Shown: positions 14,616 through 20,603 of the stretch, piece by piece
Position numbering within the stretch: the first letter of the stretch is position 1
Layout of the letters: each line of letters begins with the position of its first letter
NCBI GenBank assembly: GCA_964476585.1
Contig: CAYZBF010000030.1
Span: 1 to 20,739, forward strand
Origin: CAYZBF01 sp964476585
GTDB taxonomy: Bacteria > Hydrothermota > UBA3072
Length of the DNA: 20,739 nt
Reading direction: 5' to 3'
The notes under the pieces: generated by a model
Database searches by the model: none
Told to the model about the DNA's origin: nothing
Seen by the model: only the letters and a program-made list of their open reading frames with translations
Position numbers and translations under genes: made by a program

Positions 14616-15377
14616 ATGAGAATTAAAGGCATCTTTTTTGACCTTTACGGAACACTCTTGACCTATGGTGATATGTCTGCTGCTTGGTCAGATTGGTTTT
14701 CAGCATTTTATGACTGCCTAAGGGAATATGGCTTGTTAATATCGAAAGAGTCATTTGCCTTACGTTGCGATGGGTTTTTCGGAAGACCTGAGCCACCTTC
14801 TAAAGATGATGGACTGACCGTCCTTGAACGCCGCATCCAGGCACTCTGTGTAGATTTAGGGATGGATCTAAGAAGCAAAGAAATTAAAAAGGCTGCAACA
14901 GCGGTTGTCAAAGCATGGCAAAAACATATATCTTTGGATCTGGATACTCTCCCTGTATTACAAGCATTGAAGCCAAAGAAGACTCTTGCCCTGATTTCTA
15001 ATTTCGATCACCCACCCCATATTTATTCTCTCCTCTTGGAACTATGCCTTTCGGAATTTTTCGATACAGTAGTTATTTCAGGCGAGGTAGGAGTCAAAAA
15101 ACCAGATCCATATATTTTCTCTTTTGCTCTTGAACAAACCAAACTTCGACCGAATGAAGTGGCCTATGTAGGAGACACCTTGGATGATGTCCAGGGTGCT
15201 CGTGCTGCAGGGCTTTATCCAATACTTATTAAACGAAATGAATCGAATAAAAGCCATGCAATCCTGGATTTCAAATCGAATCAAAAATCTTCAGAGAGTG
15301 ATTCAGAAATATTAACTATTATTGATGGTGTGAAGATAATTTCCGGATTGTCAGAGCTTATTTTGATGTCGCGATGA
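14616..15377 (+). CDS. HAD-superfamily hydrolase
   Basis: The 253-aa protein has the four HAD motifs: FFDLYGT (nucleophile Asp9), LISNFD (motif II Ser), GVKKPDP (motif III Lys) and VGDTLDD (motif IV Asp pair). A helical cap lies between motifs I and II (about residues 18-110). Tyr11 replaces the second Asp of DxD; this is usual in 2-haloacid dehalogenases and several phosphatase-like relatives, so the exact reaction is open. A GGGGGGTGA ribosome site lies 5-6 nt before the ATG. The gene stands alone between the REP-like repeats and the palindrome at 15398. The last 40 residues (SNQKSSESDSEI) are an extra Ser-rich linker. Confidence 0.85.
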   Translation: MRIKGIFFDLYGTLLTYGDMSAAWSDWFSAFYDCLREYGLLISKESFALRCDGFFGRPEPPSKDDGLTVLERRIQALCVDLGMDLRSKEIKKAATAVVKAWQKHISLDLDTLPVLQALKPKKTLALISNFDHPPHIYSLLLELCLSEFFDTVVISGEVGVKKPDPYIFSFALEQTKLRPNEVAYVGDTLDDVQGARAAGLYPILIKRNESNKSHAILDFKSNQKSSESDSEILTIIDGVKIISGLSELILMSR

Positions 15378-15391
15378 TAAAATCGGAGAGA

Positions 15392-15408
15392 ATTACAGCG
15401 TATAACAC
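15392..15408 (+). repeat. 17-bp direct repeat, copy 1 (core CAGCGTATAACAC)
   Basis: ATTACAGCGTATAACAC occurs here and again at 15656-15672, bracketing the methyltransferase remnant. This copy forms the left arm of an 85-bp imperfect palindrome. Confidence 0.7.
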
Positions 15409-15482
15409 GGGCTTTGAGACCCACTACGTTCGCCCAAATGCCCGCTGACGCTCACACTTTGCAAAGACCGGGAACGATATGC
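15398..15482. repeat. 85-bp imperfect palindrome, attC-like in layout
   Basis: An outer stem GCGTAT (15398-15403) pairs with ATATGC (15477-15482), with one G-U pair. After unpaired AACA and GGAACG comes an inner stem, CGGGCTTTG (15408-15416) with CAAAGACCG (15462-15470), with one mismatch. A roughly 45-nt apical region closes it. Two stems separated by an asymmetric bulge recall integron attC sites, and GTATAAC on the left is close to the R'' core. The right end lacks the expected GTTRRRY, so the identity is uncertain. Confidence 0.4.
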
Positions 15483-15645
15483 AATGCAATATAACGAAGT
15501 TGTTTATCACTTGAAGAAAGTGGGCTTCAAAAATTTTAATTTCACTCAAACAATTTCCCATAACCTAACAGAGATAAGAAATATTGAGCCAATAAAGAAA
15601 GGTCATGGTAAAGGACCATTTGTTGTGATCAAGGCAGTAAAATGA
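15460..15645 (+). pseudogene. C-terminal remnant of a SAM-dependent methyltransferase
   Basis: A frame of about 60 codons ending in TGA at 15643-15645 reads ...RYAMQYNEVVYHLKKVGF, then KNFNFTQTI, and ends GKGPFVVIKAVK. 'LKKVGFKNFxFTQTI' followed by 'IEPIKKGHGKGPFVVIKA' is the C-terminal end of a common group of class I methyltransferases (GF..f.f.QTi..l.ei..iEp...G.G.gsFVvi.a). The catalytic Rossmann part is absent: upstream lies the palindrome and then the HAD gene. It is flanked by the two 17-bp direct repeats. An ATG at 15484 could make a 53-aa peptide, but no function is likely. The fragment may be the end of a gene brought in and truncated by recombination. Confidence 0.6.
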
Positions 15646-15655
15646 ACAGTAAGCC

Positions 15656-15680
15656 ATTACAGCGTATAACACATACGCTG
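15656..15680. repeat. 17-bp direct repeat, copy 2, within a perfect hairpin
   Basis: The second copy of ATTACAGCGTATAACAC (15656-15672) extends into CAGCGTAT-AACAC-ATACGCTG (15660-15680), a perfect 8-bp stem with a 5-nt loop. There is no T-run after it, so it is a poor terminator and more likely a recombination or mobile-element end. Confidence 0.55.
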
Positions 15681-15695
15681 ATTCATCAGACATCA

Positions 15696-15723
15696 TTGAC
15701 ATAGTAGGATAAGCAAGTAGAAT
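15696..15723 (+). promoter_or_regulatory. Promoter of the iron (feo) operon, leaderless geometry
   Basis: TTGACA (15696-15701), a 16-nt spacer and TAGAAT (15718-15723) are followed by six bases and ATG at 15730. The predicted +1 is the A of that ATG. I see no clear DtxR-type palindrome around it. Confidence 0.55.
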
Positions 15724-15729
15724 GTCATA

Positions 15730-15900
15730 ATGGTTTATTTTAGCAACTTAGACGAGAGCGTGGATAAAACCAAAATGGATAATTTTGGGTTCAGTATAAT
15801 GTTCCCAAAAGTAAGTATATACGAAGTAACCAACGTGAAGAACTTATATGAAATTTTGGATGTTGCCCTTAGAGAACAAATGTTGCTAAATTGTAGATAA
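15730..15900 (+). CDS. 56-aa ORF at the head of the feo operon
   Basis: The peptide starts MVYFSNLDESVDKTKMDNFG and ends REQMLLNCR. No family is recognised and there is no membrane segment. Support comes from the promoter whose predicted +1 is its ATG, and from its position 13 bp before the DtxR-FeoA gene. It could be a real small protein, the start of a decayed gene, or an incidental frame in the operon's leader. Confidence 0.4.
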   Translation: MVYFSNLDESVDKTKMDNFGFSIMFPKVSIYEVTNVKNLYEILDVALREQMLLNCR

Positions 15901-15913
15901 TTAGGATGGCAGT

Positions 15914-16507
15914 ATGAATAAAGAATCCGACATTTTGAAAATAGTAGAAGAAGACATTCTAAGGATACTAGGTGAAAGAAAAGGAAAGGGTTCCTTAAAC
16001 ATTATAAAGGAGGAAATTAATATTATATTATCTTATATATCTGAAGCAATTGAGAGACTTAAAAAAGAAGGATTAATTCAAGCTCAGCAAGGATTTTTTG
16101 AATTGACAAAGACGGGAGAAAGAATAGCAAAAGATATTTTAAAGAAACATGTTGTATTTGAAAATTATTTGAAGAGAACCAGAACTGAAAAAGAAGCACA
16201 TGAAATAGCGAATATTCTTGAGCACTATATTTCTGAAGAAGTTATTAAGAATATAAAAGAATTATCTACATTTAAGGGGAAAGGAGTTCCTCTAACAGAA
16301 CTTAAATTGCCTAAAGAACTCTTGATTGCAAATATTACTATTCCTGACAATGAACTATTTGAGAGAATAATTAGTATGGGGATATTCCCGGGAGAAAAGA
16401 TAAAGATAATGAATGAAATTCCGAATGGTATTGTTATCAAAATAAAAAACAAAAAATTTGTCTTAGACGAAAATATAGCGAAAGAAATCATGGTTATAAA
16501 ATTGTGA
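15914..16507 (+). CDS. DtxR/MntR-type regulator fused to a FeoA domain
   Basis: The 197-aa protein joins a metal-dependent repressor to a FeoA module. Residues 1-75 form a winged helix (IVEEDILRILGE, ISEAIERLKKEGLI, FELTKTGERIA). Residues 90-115 carry the DtxR metal-binding and dimerisation helix, EAHEIANILEHYISEEV. Residues 124-197 are the SH3-like FeoA domain (PLTELKLP, RIISMGIFPGEKIKIM, IKNKKFVLDENIAKEIMV). It probably senses Fe(II) or Mn(II) and represses its own operon. The FeoA domain may also touch the FeoB it is co-translated with. The TGA overlaps the GTG start of feoB (16504-16507). GGATGG lies 4-9 nt before the ATG. Confidence 0.85.
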   Translation: MNKESDILKIVEEDILRILGERKGKGSLNIIKEEINIILSYISEAIERLKKEGLIQAQQGFFELTKTGERIAKDILKKHVVFENYLKRTRTEKEAHEIANILEHYISEEVIKNIKELSTFKGKGVPLTELKLPKELLIANITIPDNELFERIISMGIFPGEKIKIMNEIPNGIVIKIKNKKFVLDENIAKEIMVIKL

Positions 16508-18390
16508 GAAATCTTAAAATACTTTTGATCGGGCAGCCTAACGTAGGGAAATCATCTTTACTTAATGCATTGGTTGGTCCAAGAGTTACGGTATCAAATT
16601 ATCCTGGAACTACAGTTGAAGTAACTAAAGCCAGGAAGGAAATCAATGATACAAAAATCGAATTTCTGGATACTCCTGGGATATACTCTATATCTGATAG
16701 AAGTGAAGAAGAAAAGGTTACTGAAAAGGCATTGTTTGAAGAGGGAGCAGATAAAGCAATAATAGTTGCTGATTCCACTGCTCTTGAGAGAAGTCTTTAC
16801 ATGGTTTTGCAAATTTTGGAGGCGGAAATACCCGCCATCGTAGCTCTAAACTTTGTGGAAGAAGCCGAAAAGAAAGGTATAAAAATTAATTCAAAAAAAT
16901 TAGGGGAACTTCTTAATGTCTCAATTGTTCCTATAAACCCTCTAACTAAGAAAGGGATTGATAATCTCATAGATTCATTATTAAAAATCAAAACAGAAGC
17001 AAAAGGTTTTAGAGTTGGATATGATGACCATATAGAAAAGGCAATAAAACAGATTAGCTTAGAATTAAAAGAAAGTAGACTACCGAATAGATTTATTGGC
17101 TTGAGGATTTTAGAAGAGGATGAAGATTTTTATAAGTATCTGAAAAGCAAAGGGATAATTGGAAGAGTTAAAAAGAGTCTAGACGAACATCCAAAGGTTG
17201 CAGAGGATATATCAATAACCAGATATGGTACAGCTTCGTTTATGGCTGAAAAGGTTATTCAAATAATTCCAATGAAGAGAGAAAAAAAATTAGAAGGGGA
17301 TGTTGATAAAGTTCTTTTGCATAGAATCTGGGGTCCGTTTATTACTGGCCTATTCTTTCTTGTCATTTTTGGGATATTACTATATCTTGGCAATCTGATA
17401 CAAGGCATTCTTATGGGTTTGACAGAAAGCCTTTTATCTTCTTTGGGCATAGCGGTCCATTCTGTCGTTACTATTGTATTAGTTCAGGGTTTAACCGGGC
17501 TTGCGGCAGGTGTTTCTATTGCTTTACCTTATGTGTTTTTATTTTATTTGCTCTTAGGCTTGTCAGAGGATATAGGTCTTCTTTCCAGATTTATCGTTAA
17601 TGCTGAAAGATTTCTGAAAAAATTAGGTTTACCTGGGAAATCATTTATTCCCTTAGCATTAGGATTAGGTTGCACTGCGCCAGCAACCAGAGCTACCAGA
17701 GTCTTATCATCTAAGAAAGAACAATTCCACACTGCCTCATTATTTGCTTTTGTACCTTGCTCAAGCAGAACTGCCATAATAATGGGGATAGTTGGATTTT
17801 ATGGTGGCATGAAATTAGCCATAGCTGTTTTTGCAACTTTACTTGTTGCTGGTTTACTCTGGACTCTTGGAATAAAGAAGGTCATCCATTTAAAGGGCGA
17901 ACCTTTACTTTTGGAACTTCCACCTTATAGAAAACCATTGCTTGGGAATATTCTTGCTAAGAGTTGGATCAGGATGAAGGATTTTGTATACATAGTTATA
18001 CCATTATTAGCACTTGGAGGAGTAGCTTACGGAATTTTGAACATATTAAATCTTACCGATATTGTGGTAGAACCACTTTCACCAATAACTACTTGGTTAG
18101 GACTACCATCTAAAACTATTATTCCCATAGTATTTGGATTTTTACAAAAGGACTTAACTGGAGGAATGCTTGTATCAGTTTTAGGCAGTAAAATCTCTGC
18201 AGCTTTAACTCCCCTTCAGATTTATACCTTTGGCGTGGCAACTACCATTGGGATTCCGTGTGTAATTGCTTTGGGAATGCTTATTAAAGAATTTGGATTT
18301 AAAAGAGCGATGGTTTTGACAATAACATCAATAGCTTATGGTCTTCTATTTGCTGGTTTAGCATGGAGGATAATCTCAATACTCTCATAG
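16504..18390 (+). CDS. feoB: Ferrous iron transporter FeoB
   Basis: The 628-aa inner-membrane Fe(II) transporter has a cytosolic G domain (residues 1-165): G1 GQPNVGKS (10-17), G2 YPGTT (33-37), G3 DTPG (56-59). A helical spacer follows to about 260, then the polytopic core. The first gate repeat reads LGCTAPATRATR (about 388-400) and VPCSSRTAIIMGI (about 415-427), and the second carries GFLQKDLTGGMLVSVLG. Both gate cysteines are present. The G4 motif reads NFVE (116-119) where NxxD is usual, and the G5 'SA' is replaced by NP in PINPLTKKGI, so nucleotide specificity may be altered. It starts at GTG, coupled to the regulator by a 4-bp overlap. No FeoC follows. Confidence 0.93.
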   Translation: MRNLKILLIGQPNVGKSSLLNALVGPRVTVSNYPGTTVEVTKARKEINDTKIEFLDTPGIYSISDRSEEEKVTEKALFEEGADKAIIVADSTALERSLYMVLQILEAEIPAIVALNFVEEAEKKGIKINSKKLGELLNVSIVPINPLTKKGIDNLIDSLLKIKTEAKGFRVGYDDHIEKAIKQISLELKESRLPNRFIGLRILEEDEDFYKYLKSKGIIGRVKKSLDEHPKVAEDISITRYGTASFMAEKVIQIIPMKREKKLEGDVDKVLLHRIWGPFITGLFFLVIFGILLYLGNLIQGILMGLTESLLSSLGIAVHSVVTIVLVQGLTGLAAGVSIALPYVFLFYLLLGLSEDIGLLSRFIVNAERFLKKLGLPGKSFIPLALGLGCTAPATRATRVLSSKKEQFHTASLFAFVPCSSRTAIIMGIVGFYGGMKLAIAVFATLLVAGLLWTLGIKKVIHLKGEPLLLELPPYRKPLLGNILAKSWIRMKDFVYIVIPLLALGGVAYGILNILNLTDIVVEPLSPITTWLGLPSKTIIPIVFGFLQKDLTGGMLVSVLGSKISAALTPLQIYTFGVATTIGIPCVIALGMLIKEFGFKRAMVLTITSIAYGLLFAGLAWRIISILS

Positions 18391-18403
18391 AGGGGGAGAA
18401 AAC

Positions 18404-18500
18404 ATGACAAATAAAGCAATAATGATAGCGTTTAACCCAGTTCCATCAAGACGTTAAAGATGCCCTTTAAGAAATAGAAAAGATTGCTGATTTCATCACT
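18404..18500 (+). pseudogene. Decayed small gene downstream of feoB
   Basis: A good ribosome site (AGGGGGAG) precedes ATG at 18404, which reads MTNKAIMIAFNPVPSRR and then stops at 18455. In another frame from 18447 the reading continues QDVKDAL, stop (18468), EIEKIADFITV, which looks like the rest of the same protein after a frameshift and a nonsense change. The coding look then ends at the reiterated ATATGCACC-type repeat and the RAYT element, whose insertion may have truncated the gene. The family is not recognised. The position suggests it was the last gene of the feo operon. Confidence 0.45.
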
Positions 18501-18506
18501 GTTAAT

Positions 18507-18562
18507 GCATATGGTGTATATGGGTGCATATGGTGTGCATATGGTGCATATGGGGTGCATAT
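18507..18562 (-). repeat. Reiterated ATATGCACC-type tail at the right end of the RAYT element
   Basis: Read on the minus strand after the terminal GACCCC, the units are ATATGCACCCC, ATATGCACC, ATATGCACACC, ATATGCACCC, ATATACACC and ATATGC. They form a degenerate 9-11-bp tandem array abutting the element end. Confidence 0.8.
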
Positions 18563-18587
18563 GGGGTCAAATCTCAACATTGGACAA
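18563..18587 (-). repeat. Terminal inverted repeat overlapping the transposase stop
   Basis: The 25-mer is the inverted partner of 19597-19621. Its TCA at 18567-18569 is the TGA stop of the transposase, whose last residues (DELSNVEI) are encoded partly by the repeat. Confidence 0.75.
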
Positions 18588-19568
18588 TTCATCTTTTATT
18601 GTCGATTCGACCTTCTTAAATTGTTTTTCTATTTTCTTCTCCTGTTCCAGTTTCTTCTTTAAGCGGTTTCGTAATCTATTCACTGCAGAATAATCAACAT
18701 CCCCTACTAGCTTTCCTATCTCAGCTTGTTTTAGATCACTATATCTATATAACATCTCACTTAATATACCTCTATTTATCCCATTTGCATATCGCTTCTC
18801 AAATAATTCCTTTTCAATTTTTAATGTGTTGGAGACTATTTCAACTATTTTATCAGGACTCAAATAATCTGAAATTAACTCCCGATACATTGGTTGCTCT
18901 CTACTTGAACCATATTCTAAGTGCTCTTTTCTTACTCTCTCTAAAAACTTATCTTCTCCTAATATACCTCCTCCTTTTATCTCTTTGAACGGATCTTTTA
19001 CATCTTTTTCCAGTCCTTCTATTACATATTTATAATAATTTCTCCTGCCTTTTACCATTGATAAAATTAGATCATAATTGACAAATCTCTCTGCTTTTTT
19101 CTTACTTATATATCCGGGTAAACTACTCCAACTATAATCCTCTAAAAGATTTACTTTTCCCTCCAAACTTGCTTTCCTTAAACCATAAACCCTTATTACA
19201 TTCAAATGCAGATATCTGGAAACCTCAAGAAGATAATTATCCACATCTATTAAAAAGGATTTATATCTGCCCTGATATAAATGACCACTACGACTATGTC
19301 GATAATTATAATACCCAGTATAACACACATTAAAATGCCTCATAAATTCAGAAAGGTTACCCAAAGGAGTTTGTACTAACAAATGAAAATGATTGGTCAT
19401 CAATATATATGAATATAAATATACCTGATACGTATCTAATGAATTCTCTAATAGTCCTAAAAACTTCACCCTATCCTTATCATCCCCAAAAATCCTCTTT
19501 CTATCATTCCCCCTGCATGTCAAATGATAATAAGCACCGGGATATTGTATCCTTAACGGTCTTGCCAT
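18567..19568 (-). CDS. REP-associated tyrosine transposase (Y1_Tnp, RAYT)
   Basis: The 333-aa protein has the family opening MARPLRIQYPGAYYHLTCRG, the HUH-type motif TNHFHLLVQT with His60 and His62, GHLYQGRYKSFLID, and the candidate catalytic Tyr119 in SRYLHLNVIR. The C-terminal half has a DnaA-like helix-turn-helix (KIVEIVSNTLKI, LKQAEIGKLVGDVDYSAVNRLRNRLKK), common in long RAYTs and likely to bind the repeat. Single-strand nicking at REP hairpins is the known activity of the group. The frame is intact. The ATG lies six bases after a consensus TATAAT, so the mRNA should be leaderless; no ribosome site is seen. The coiled, Lys-rich tail ends inside the terminal repeat. Confidence 0.9.
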   Translation of the reverse strand: MARPLRIQYPGAYYHLTCRGNDRKRIFGDDKDRVKFLGLLENSLDTYQVYLYSYILMTNHFHLLVQTPLGNLSEFMRHFNVCYTGYYNYRHSRSGHLYQGRYKSFLIDVDNYLLEVSRYLHLNVIRVYGLRKASLEGKVNLLEDYSWSSLPGYISKKKAERFVNYDLILSMVKGRRNYYKYVIEGLEKDVKDPFKEIKGGGILGEDKFLERVRKEHLEYGSSREQPMYRELISDYLSPDKIVEIVSNTLKIEKELFEKRYANGINRGILSEMLYRYSDLKQAEIGKLVGDVDYSAVNRLRNRLKKKLEQEKKIEKQFKKVESTIKDELSNVEI

Positions 19569-19574
19569 GCAATA

Positions 19575-19603
19575 ATTATAAAATTAATTATCTAATTTGT
19601 CAA
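19575..19603 (-). promoter_or_regulatory. Consensus promoter of the transposase, -35 inside the terminal repeat
   Basis: On the minus strand TTGACA (19603-19598) and TATAAT (19580-19575) are both perfect, with a 17-nt spacer. Six bases then lead to the ATG at 19568. The -35 box is part of the 25-bp terminal repeat, so transposase binding there could shut off its own promoter. Confidence 0.7.
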
Positions 19604-19621
19604 GTGTTGAGATTTGACCCC
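19597..19621 (+). repeat. Terminal inverted repeat at the transposase 5' side
   Basis: The 25-mer is one base different from the solo REP-like copies at 14419 and 14558, and it is inverted relative to 18563-18587. Confidence 0.78.
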
Positions 19622-19674
19622 AATTATACCACAATTATATTGAGATTTGACCCCAATTATACCAATTATACCAC
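19622..19674 (+). repeat. AATTATACC tail repeats with a half REP copy
   Basis: After GACCCC come AATTATACCAC and AATTATA, then a truncated repeat half TTGAGATTTGACCCC (19640-19654), then AATTATACC and AATTATACCAC. This is the same arrangement as the array at the other end but with a different unit. Confidence 0.75.
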
Positions 19675-19675
19675 A

Positions 19676-19694
19676 AAAAATTAGATTAATTTTT
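19676..19694 (-). terminator. Weak AT-only hairpin downstream of lspA
   Basis: AAAAATTA (19676-19683) and TAATTTTT (19687-19694) form an 8-bp A/T stem with a 3-nt loop, 12 bp past the lspA stop. Read on the minus strand it ends in T residues. It is weak as a terminator because the stem has no G-C pair. Confidence 0.3.
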
Positions 19695-19705
19695 ATATTA
19701 TGAGA

Positions 19706-20260
19706 TTACTTGGGTGCTTCTTGGTTTATGCTTTTTTTATGTTTTTTGCTATATTCAAATATCAAAAAAAATAGTATTACCAAACCACCTACGCATTGAA
19801 AAGCATCAGCTAAATTGAATATATGCCAACGATATCCATTAATGCCAACATCTATAAAATCAGTTACTCTCTTGTCCAATAATCTGTCAATTATATTACC
19901 AAGTGAACCACCTATTAAAAATAATATACAAATTCTTGAGATCATTTGATATTTGGTATGTTTAATAATTGTTGAAATTTTCAAGAAAACAAACACTAAA
20001 ATAATAATCAAAATTGATTTCACTGCTGAGATTGCAATGTATGGAGCATAATCTTTTAAATAGCCAAAAGTCGTACCATAATTGTAAGATAATGTGAATT
20101 TTAAAAAATTCCCTAAAACAGAAATGGACTCGTTTTCACTTATCATATTATTAACAAAATATTTCGATGATAAATCAAAAAATAAAACACATATTATAAT
20201 TAATATATAAATTAATCTTTTTTTCACAAAATTCTCGGTGTTTAATAATTGGTATAACAT
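19706..20260 (-). CDS. lspA: Lipoprotein signal peptidase (signal peptidase II)
   Basis: This inner-membrane aspartyl protease cleaves the signal peptide of prolipoproteins after lipid attachment. The 184-aa protein has four membrane helices and the family motifs: LSYNYGTTFG (about 57-66, usual NxGxxFG), GGSLGNIIDR with catalytic Asp125, VTDFIDV, and FNLADAF with catalytic Asp152. The start ATG at 20260 has an AGGA at 20274-20271, about 10 nt upstream, which overlaps a long stem-loop. An alternative GTG start near residue 12 would give the more usual short N-terminus. The gene is more AT-rich than those to the left and sits between the RAYT element and the integrase relic, so transfer is possible. 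Catalytic residues are intact. Confidence 0.9.
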   Translation of the reverse strand: MLYQLLNTENFVKKRLIYILIIICVLFFDLSSKYFVNNMISENESISVLGNFLKFTLSYNYGTTFGYLKDYAPYIAISAVKSILIIILVFVFLKISTIIKHTKYQMISRICILFLIGGSLGNIIDRLLDKRVTDFIDVGINGYRWHIFNLADAFQCVGGLVILFFLIFEYSKKHKKSINQEAPK

Positions 20261-20323
20261 AGTTTATACATCCTAAAAGGATTAGCAAATCCATCATGAA
20301 AAGATGTATAAACTCCTATACAT
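20261..20323 (-). promoter_or_regulatory. Competing stem-loops in the lspA leader
   Basis: AGTTTATACATC (20261-20272) pairs perfectly with GATGTATAAACT (20303-20314), a 12-bp stem. Inside it, GGATT (20279-20283) pairs with AATCC (20288-20292). Alternatively ATGTATA (20304-20310) pairs with TATACAT (20317-20323). The two outer pairings share bases and exclude each other. The long stem ends directly at the lspA ATG and includes part of its ribosome site, as a translational switch would. Confidence 0.45.
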
Positions 20324-20468
20324 TTTTGTCTGGGTAACTACTTAACACTCTTAACATAAATAATATATCTATCATAATTCCAAATTCGTTGAATTTTTTA
20401 TCCATCAAAAAGTGATGAATAAACTCCTCATTTACATTTTCACGATCTCTAATTTTAGTCACATACAT
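20316..20468 (-). CDS. Possible 50-aa ORF between integrase relic and lspA
   Basis: The ATG at 20468-20466 opens a 50-codon frame, MYVTKIRDRENVNEEFIHHF and onward to SSYPDKNV, with TAG at 20316-20318. No family is recognised, no clear ribosome site is visible, and the region is AT-rich. It lies on the same strand as lspA and ends at its leader hairpin. It is weakly supported; apart from it, the 227 bp between the relic and lspA hold no gene. Confidence 0.25.
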   Translation of the reverse strand: MYVTKIRDRENVNEEFIHHFLMDKKFNEFGIMIDILFMLRVLSSYPDKNV

Positions 20469-20487
20469 CTCATTAGTTAATTCTTAT

Positions 20488-20603
20488 TCATAAAACATCA
20501 GCTGGGCTACGTACACCTTTTCCAGCCTTGTTCAACACATGGGTGTAAATCATGGTTGTTTTCAGATTCTTATGTCCCAATAATTCTTGGATAGTTCTTG
20601 CAG
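20488..20603 (-). pseudogene. C-terminus of an integron-type tyrosine recombinase (IntI-like), truncated by an IS
   Basis: The minus-strand frame reads ARTIQELLGHKNLKTTMIYT, then HVLNKAGKGVRSPADVL, and a stop at 20490-20488. LLGHxxxxTTMIYTHV contains the last conserved His and the catalytic Tyr of tyrosine recombinases. The ending THVLNxxGxGVRSPxD is characteristic of integron integrases such as IntI1. The remaining N-terminal part, with the other catalytic residues, is missing: the frame is interrupted at about 20604 by the end of an IS3-like element. It is therefore non-functional in this window unless the rest lies beyond the IS. Confidence 0.75.

Larger units (their letters stand above)
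18563..19621 (-). mobile_element. RAYT (REP-associated Y1 transposase) element with 25-bp terminal inverted repeats
   Basis: The transposase gene is bracketed by inverted copies of one 25-mer: 18563-18587, starting GGGGTCAAATCTCAACA, and 19597-19621, ending TTGAGATTTGACCCC. They differ at three positions. Each arm can fold into a small GTCAA/TTGAC-type hairpin (imperfect in the 18563 copy). Solo copies at 14419 and 14558 show the same motif has been dispersed in this genome. The right repeat contains the transposase stop codon and the left repeat contains its -35 box, so the element is compact at about 1.06 kb. Confidence 0.75.

Noticed and set aside
18507..18562. CRISPR-like array
   Set aside because: Units are only 9-11 bp, contiguous and without spacers, so this is a degenerate tandem repeat and not CRISPR.
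20261..20314. The lspA leader hairpin as an attC recombination site
   Set aside because: The arms run GTTTATAC...GTATAAAC, the reverse of the AAC...GTT order expected at attC ends, and the position directly before a gene start does not fit a cassette end.
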